Shown here: piece by piece, positions 50,487-53,357 of the stretch
Layout of the letters: every line of letters starts with the position of its first letter
Numbering within the stretch: the first letter of the stretch is position 1
DNA from: QNZT01 sp964573205
GTDB taxonomy: Bacteria; Campylobacterota; Campylobacteria; Campylobacterales; QNZT01
Direction of reading: 5' to 3'
Assembly: GCA_964573205.1 (NCBI GenBank)
Contig: CAZNIT010000020.1
Location: forward strand, 1 to 53,357
DNA length: 53,357 nucleotides
Notes under the pieces: model-generated
Seen by the model: the letters and a program-made list of their open reading frames with translations, nothing else
What the model was told of the DNA's origin: nothing
The model's database searches: none
Translations under genes and position numbers: made by a program

Positions 50487-51850
50487 ATCGTTTTGCTAAA
50501 TCTCTTTTTATTCTCCTCGTTGGGGTGAAGGTAGGCATCAAATGCCATAGCTATGTTTCTTATGAGCATCTCTCCCGTAGCGCTCGCTTTTATCTCATCT
50601 TTTGATATTTCAAGAAGTTCAGCCTCTTCGAACTCTTTAAGAGATTCAAGAGACTCTTTAAAATAGTCTGAAAAATCTATATCGTAAGTTTTTTCAATCT
50701 TTGAGATATTTAGTTTGAAGTTACTCATAAGCTCCATGATTACAGCGTTTCTTATGATGTCATCTTGGTTTAGTTTTATGCCTCTTTCTACAGGAAGCCT
50801 TCCTTCGTCGATAGCCGCTTCGTAAGATTTCATATCTTTGTAGTTTTGTACATAGTAGTCAACGCCCTCTCCTATACTAGTAAGCCCTACACCAATGAGA
50901 TCCGCTCCTCCCTTTGTCGTATAGCCTTGAAAGTTTCTGTGCAGTTCTCCTTTTTCTATCGCCTTGAAAAGTTCATCTTCGGGTTTTGCGAAATGATCCA
51001 TTCCAACCATCTTATATCCGTGGGTGGTGAAGTAGTCTATCGTATGTTTTAGAATTTCAAGCTTTACCGACGGATGAGGAAGGGTGGTTTCGTCGATCTT
51101 TCTCATAGTCTTTTTAAGCCAAGGAACATGAGCGTAGTTAAATACCGCAAATCTGTCGGCATCGAGATCTCTTGCAAGTTTTAGAGTTTTTTTAAAAGTC
51201 TCGAAAGTTTGAAAAGGCAAGCCGTATATCAGATCGACATTTACCGATCCTATGCCGTTTTCTCTAGCTAGATTGATTGCTGCTTTTGTTACATCGTAGG
51301 GTTGTATGCGGTGCACGGCTTCCTGAACTTTCGGATCGAAATCCTGTACGCCGAAACTGATACGGTTAAAACCTCCCTCTTTCAAAACTGCCATATGCTC
51401 TTTTGTGAAGAATCTCGGATCGATTTCACAGCTTATCTCCGCATCATCGGAGAAATTTTTGAATGTATTTTTTATAAGATCTATTACCTCTTTTAGTTGA
51501 TTGGGATCAAAAAAAGTAGGAGTTCCGCCGCCAAAATGCATCTGAATTACCTCTCTTGAAGTATCGAGATGTTCGCCGATGAGTTTTAACTCTTTTTCTA
51601 TGTAGGAGATATATCTTGTTTTTTTATCCTCTTTTGATGTAAAGACTACGTTGCATCCGCAAAAATAACAGGCACTTCTGCAAAAAGGTAGATGAAAATA
51701 CAAAGACAAAGGTCTTGATTTATCTTGATTGTCGAACTCTTTTAAAAGTGCGTTCGTGTCGAACTTTTCGTCAAATTCCAAAGCTGTGGGATAGCTGGTA
51801 TATCGAGGTCCCGGTTTTGAGTATTTTGTAAATTTATTAAAATCAATCAT
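50483..51850 (-). CDS. hemN: Oxygen-independent coproporphyrinogen III dehydrogenase
   Basis: A 455-aa radical SAM enzyme of haem synthesis converting coproporphyrinogen III to protoporphyrinogen IX without oxygen. It has the HemN cluster motif CRSACYFCGC (CX3CX2CXC), 'HFGGGTPTFF', 'RISFGVQDFDPKVQEAV' and 'VNVDLIYGLPFQT'. Length and the fourth cysteine mark true HemN rather than HemW. It overlaps the UPF0763 gene by 8 bp, and hemB lies close downstream in the window, so two haem genes are in the same run. Confidence 0.96.
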   Translation of the reverse strand: MIDFNKFTKYSKPGPRYTSYPTALEFDEKFDTNALLKEFDNQDKSRPLSLYFHLPFCRSACYFCGCNVVFTSKEDKKTRYISYIEKELKLIGEHLDTSREVIQMHFGGGTPTFFDPNQLKEVIDLIKNTFKNFSDDAEISCEIDPRFFTKEHMAVLKEGGFNRISFGVQDFDPKVQEAVHRIQPYDVTKAAINLARENGIGSVNVDLIYGLPFQTFETFKKTLKLARDLDADRFAVFNYAHVPWLKKTMRKIDETTLPHPSVKLEILKHTIDYFTTHGYKMVGMDHFAKPEDELFKAIEKGELHRNFQGYTTKGGADLIGVGLTSIGEGVDYYVQNYKDMKSYEAAIDEGRLPVERGIKLNQDDIIRNAVIMELMSNFKLNISKIEKTYDIDFSDYFKESLESLKEFEEAELLEISKDEIKASATGEMLIRNIAMAFDAYLHPNEENKKRFSKTI

Positions 51851-52361
51851 GGTTATCCTGTAGTTGGTTAAATTGCGGCGGAATAAAATCCCTTAGGTTT
51901 ATGAAAAGATTAGGGTGCTCTTTTTTTATATTTTTTATAAGTTTTTCCAAATCTATGGAGATCGGTTTATTCGGATCTTCCGATTTTGCCAGATTTCTGA
52001 TTTCATCCATCGCCACTACCCATACATCGTCAAAATCGGCGGGAATATTTTGCCAAATCGTCTTTTCGAGCTTTAGGTTGAAATTTTCTTGTTGAGTTTG
52101 TCTCATGGTATCTATGATTTGAGAAAAAGCGTCGGCGGGAATGAAGGCGTATGCTTTTTTATCGTCCTCTTTGTCTATGGCAAACCATGGATCGGTTGAA
52201 TCCCAACTGCCTTGTTTGAGATGAAGCTCTTTTATGTTCGGGTTTTCGGTCGATTTAATCTCCACTAGAGTTTGATTACTTTTTTTTAGCCCCAGTTTTT
52301 CCGACAGAGAGTCGATTTTTTCAATGATATCGTATTTTTTTTCTTCTTTTTTCTGATCCAT
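51843..52361 (-). CDS. UPF0763 (DUF2603) family protein
   Basis: A 172-aa acidic soluble protein of the DUF2603 family found in Campylobacterota. The core is 'WDSTDPWFAIDKEDDKKAYA' and 'FIPADAFSQIIDTMRQTQQE', followed by 'DDVWVVAMDEIRNLAKSEDP'. Function unknown. It lies between argF and hemN as in C. jejuni (Cj0993c), 8 bp after argF. Confidence 0.92.
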   Translation of the reverse strand: MDQKKEEKKYDIIEKIDSLSEKLGLKKSNQTLVEIKSTENPNIKELHLKQGSWDSTDPWFAIDKEDDKKAYAFIPADAFSQIIDTMRQTQQENFNLKLEKTIWQNIPADFDDVWVVAMDEIRNLAKSEDPNKPISIDLEKLIKNIKKEHPNLFINLRDFIPPQFNQLQDNHD

Positions 52362-52369
52362 AACTTTTC

Positions 52370-53290
52370 CTATCTATGTCGATCCAACCACACCATAATA
52401 CCTTTTTGCGCATGAAGTCTGTTTTCAGCCTCGTCGAATATAACGCTTTGGTCTCCTTCAAGTACCTCTTCACTTACTTCATAGCCTCTGTAAGCCGGCA
52501 GACAGTGTAGAAAGATCGCATCTTTTTTCGCGAGTTTCATCATCGCATTATCGACTATAAAACCTTTAAAATCATTTATGCGCTTATTTTTTTCATCTTC
52601 CTGCCCCATTGAAATCCAGGTGTCGGTTGTAACTACATCGGCATTTTTTACCGCCTCTTTGGGATCGTGAAAAAATGTTATTTTTCCGCCGCTCTTTTTC
52701 GCCTCTTTTAGACTTTCATGCATAACGTTCCCATCGGCTTCGTATCCAATCGGAGAAGCGACTCTAAGTTCGAAACCCAATTTTGCCGCAAGCCACATCC
52801 ATGAGTGTGTCATGTTGTTACCGTCTCCCACATAAGCGACGATCGGGTTTTTCGCTTTGTTGTGTTCTATCATGGTCATATAGTCGGCAATGAGTTGGAC
52901 GGGGTGACAAAGATCGGTCAATCCGTTTATGACCGGTACGGATGAAAAAGTGGCAAATTCGTTCAGAGCCTCTTGTGAAAACGTACGAATCATTACCATA
53001 TCGGCCATACGCCCGATAACTCTCGCCGTATCTTTCATGGGTTCTCCACGTCCAAGTTGCGAATCGTTAGAGGATAAAAATATAGCATGACCTCCGAGTT
53101 GATACATTCCTATCTCAAAACTCACGCGAGTTCTAGTGCTCGACTTCTCAAAGATCATAGCTAAAGTTTGTTTTTTCAAGTAAGGTTTTCGTTTTCCTTT
53201 TTTGAATTTTTTTTTGATTTTAAATGCCAAATCGACGATCTCTAAAATCTCTTTTTTACTAAAATCTTTGAGTGTCAAAAAGTGTCTCAT
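52370..53290 (-). CDS. argF: Ornithine carbamoyltransferase
   Basis: A 306-aa enzyme of arginine synthesis joining ornithine and carbamoyl phosphate to citrulline. It has 'FEKSSTRTRVSFE' (carbamoyl phosphate site), 'GLTDLCHPVQLIADYMT', 'DVVTTDTWISMGQ' (ornithine site) and 'FLHCLPAYRGYEV' with the catalytic Cys. Length is normal. It begins 4 bp after hemB. Confidence 0.96.
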   Translation of the reverse strand: MRHFLTLKDFSKKEILEIVDLAFKIKKKFKKGKRKPYLKKQTLAMIFEKSSTRTRVSFEIGMYQLGGHAIFLSSNDSQLGRGEPMKDTARVIGRMADMVMIRTFSQEALNEFATFSSVPVINGLTDLCHPVQLIADYMTMIEHNKAKNPIVAYVGDGNNMTHSWMWLAAKLGFELRVASPIGYEADGNVMHESLKEAKKSGGKITFFHDPKEAVKNADVVTTDTWISMGQEDEKNKRINDFKGFIVDNAMMKLAKKDAIFLHCLPAYRGYEVSEEVLEGDQSVIFDEAENRLHAQKGIMVWLDRHR

Positions 53291-53294
53291 AGCT

Positions 53295-53357
53295 TTATCC
53301 TTTTAAAAGCGTCGCCGCCTCTTTTGCATGATAAGTGATGATTATATCGGCTCCGGC
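53295..53357 (-). CDS. hemB: 3' end of delta-aminolevulinic acid dehydratase (partial)
   Basis: The last 20 codons and stop of a gene that runs off the window. The peptide 'AGADIIITYHAKEAATLLKG' matches the C-terminus of HemB, which condenses two 5-aminolevulinate molecules to porphobilinogen. The position before argF agrees with the Campylobacter order hemB-argF. The frame is open to the window edge, and the stop is 4 bp from the argF ATG. Confidence 0.85.
   Translation of the reverse strand, partial: AGADIIITYHAKEAATLLKG

Overview
The window looks like chromosomal DNA from a Campylobacterota (Epsilonproteobacteria) species, probably a free-living sulfur-metabolising relative of Sulfurimonas or Sulfurovum. 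The evidence is low GC, A/T-rich extended -10 promoters, and gene orders I associate with this phylum: tig-clpP-(GGDEF)-def-comM, and FeS protein-hemN-UPF0763-argF-hemB (compare Cj0991c to Cj0995c in Campylobacter jejuni). The genus is not fixed by the sequence. I see no insertion sequence, phage gene or CRISPR array.

Layout. 1-136 is the end of an rRNA operon (5S rRNA). 139-7151 (minus) is a respiratory molybdoenzyme operon in tetrathionate-reductase-like order: FeS subunit, NrfD-type membrane anchor, Tat-exported 1090-aa catalytic subunit, TorD chaperone, polyferredoxin, small unknown protein. 7327-13431 (minus) carries a cyclophilin, a phosphohexomutase, dihydroorotase and a large NAD-glutamate dehydrogenase. 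13537-16937 (minus) has a two-component pair and a bactofilin. 17063-19291 (plus) has two tandem exported rhodanese paralogues and a LysM protein. 19331-22554 has tRNA-Pro, an unrecognised 669-aa protein, cutA and a five-tRNA operon. 22681-33206 is mostly housekeeping: thiG, purN, nnrDE, comM, def, a degenerate GGDEF protein, clpP, tig, a lipoprotein and nfo. 33244-37185 has a large lipoprotein and queE-queC.

The most interesting locus is 37267-40141 (plus). It holds a crotonase-fold protein with the hallmark residues of the DSF synthase RpfF, including two glutamates in the same spacing. The next gene encodes a membrane protein whose multi-helix input region resembles the DSF sensor part of RpfC, but fused to a degenerate GGDEF domain and a complete EAL domain instead of a histidine kinase. 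Together they look like a compact fatty-acid (DSF) quorum-sensing system in which the receptor is itself a c-di-GMP phosphodiesterase.

40155-47777 has a DUF4870 protein, an ArsC-like protein, a YbiT-type ABC-F ATPase, a subtilisin-like lipoprotein with a start-site hairpin, a thioredoxin-like protein, moaC and a DUF493 protein. 47885-48306 is a four-tRNA cluster (Gly, Leu, Cys, Ser). 48360-53357 (minus) has lgt, an FeS oxidoreductase subunit, hemN, a UPF0763 protein, argF and the 3' end of hemB.
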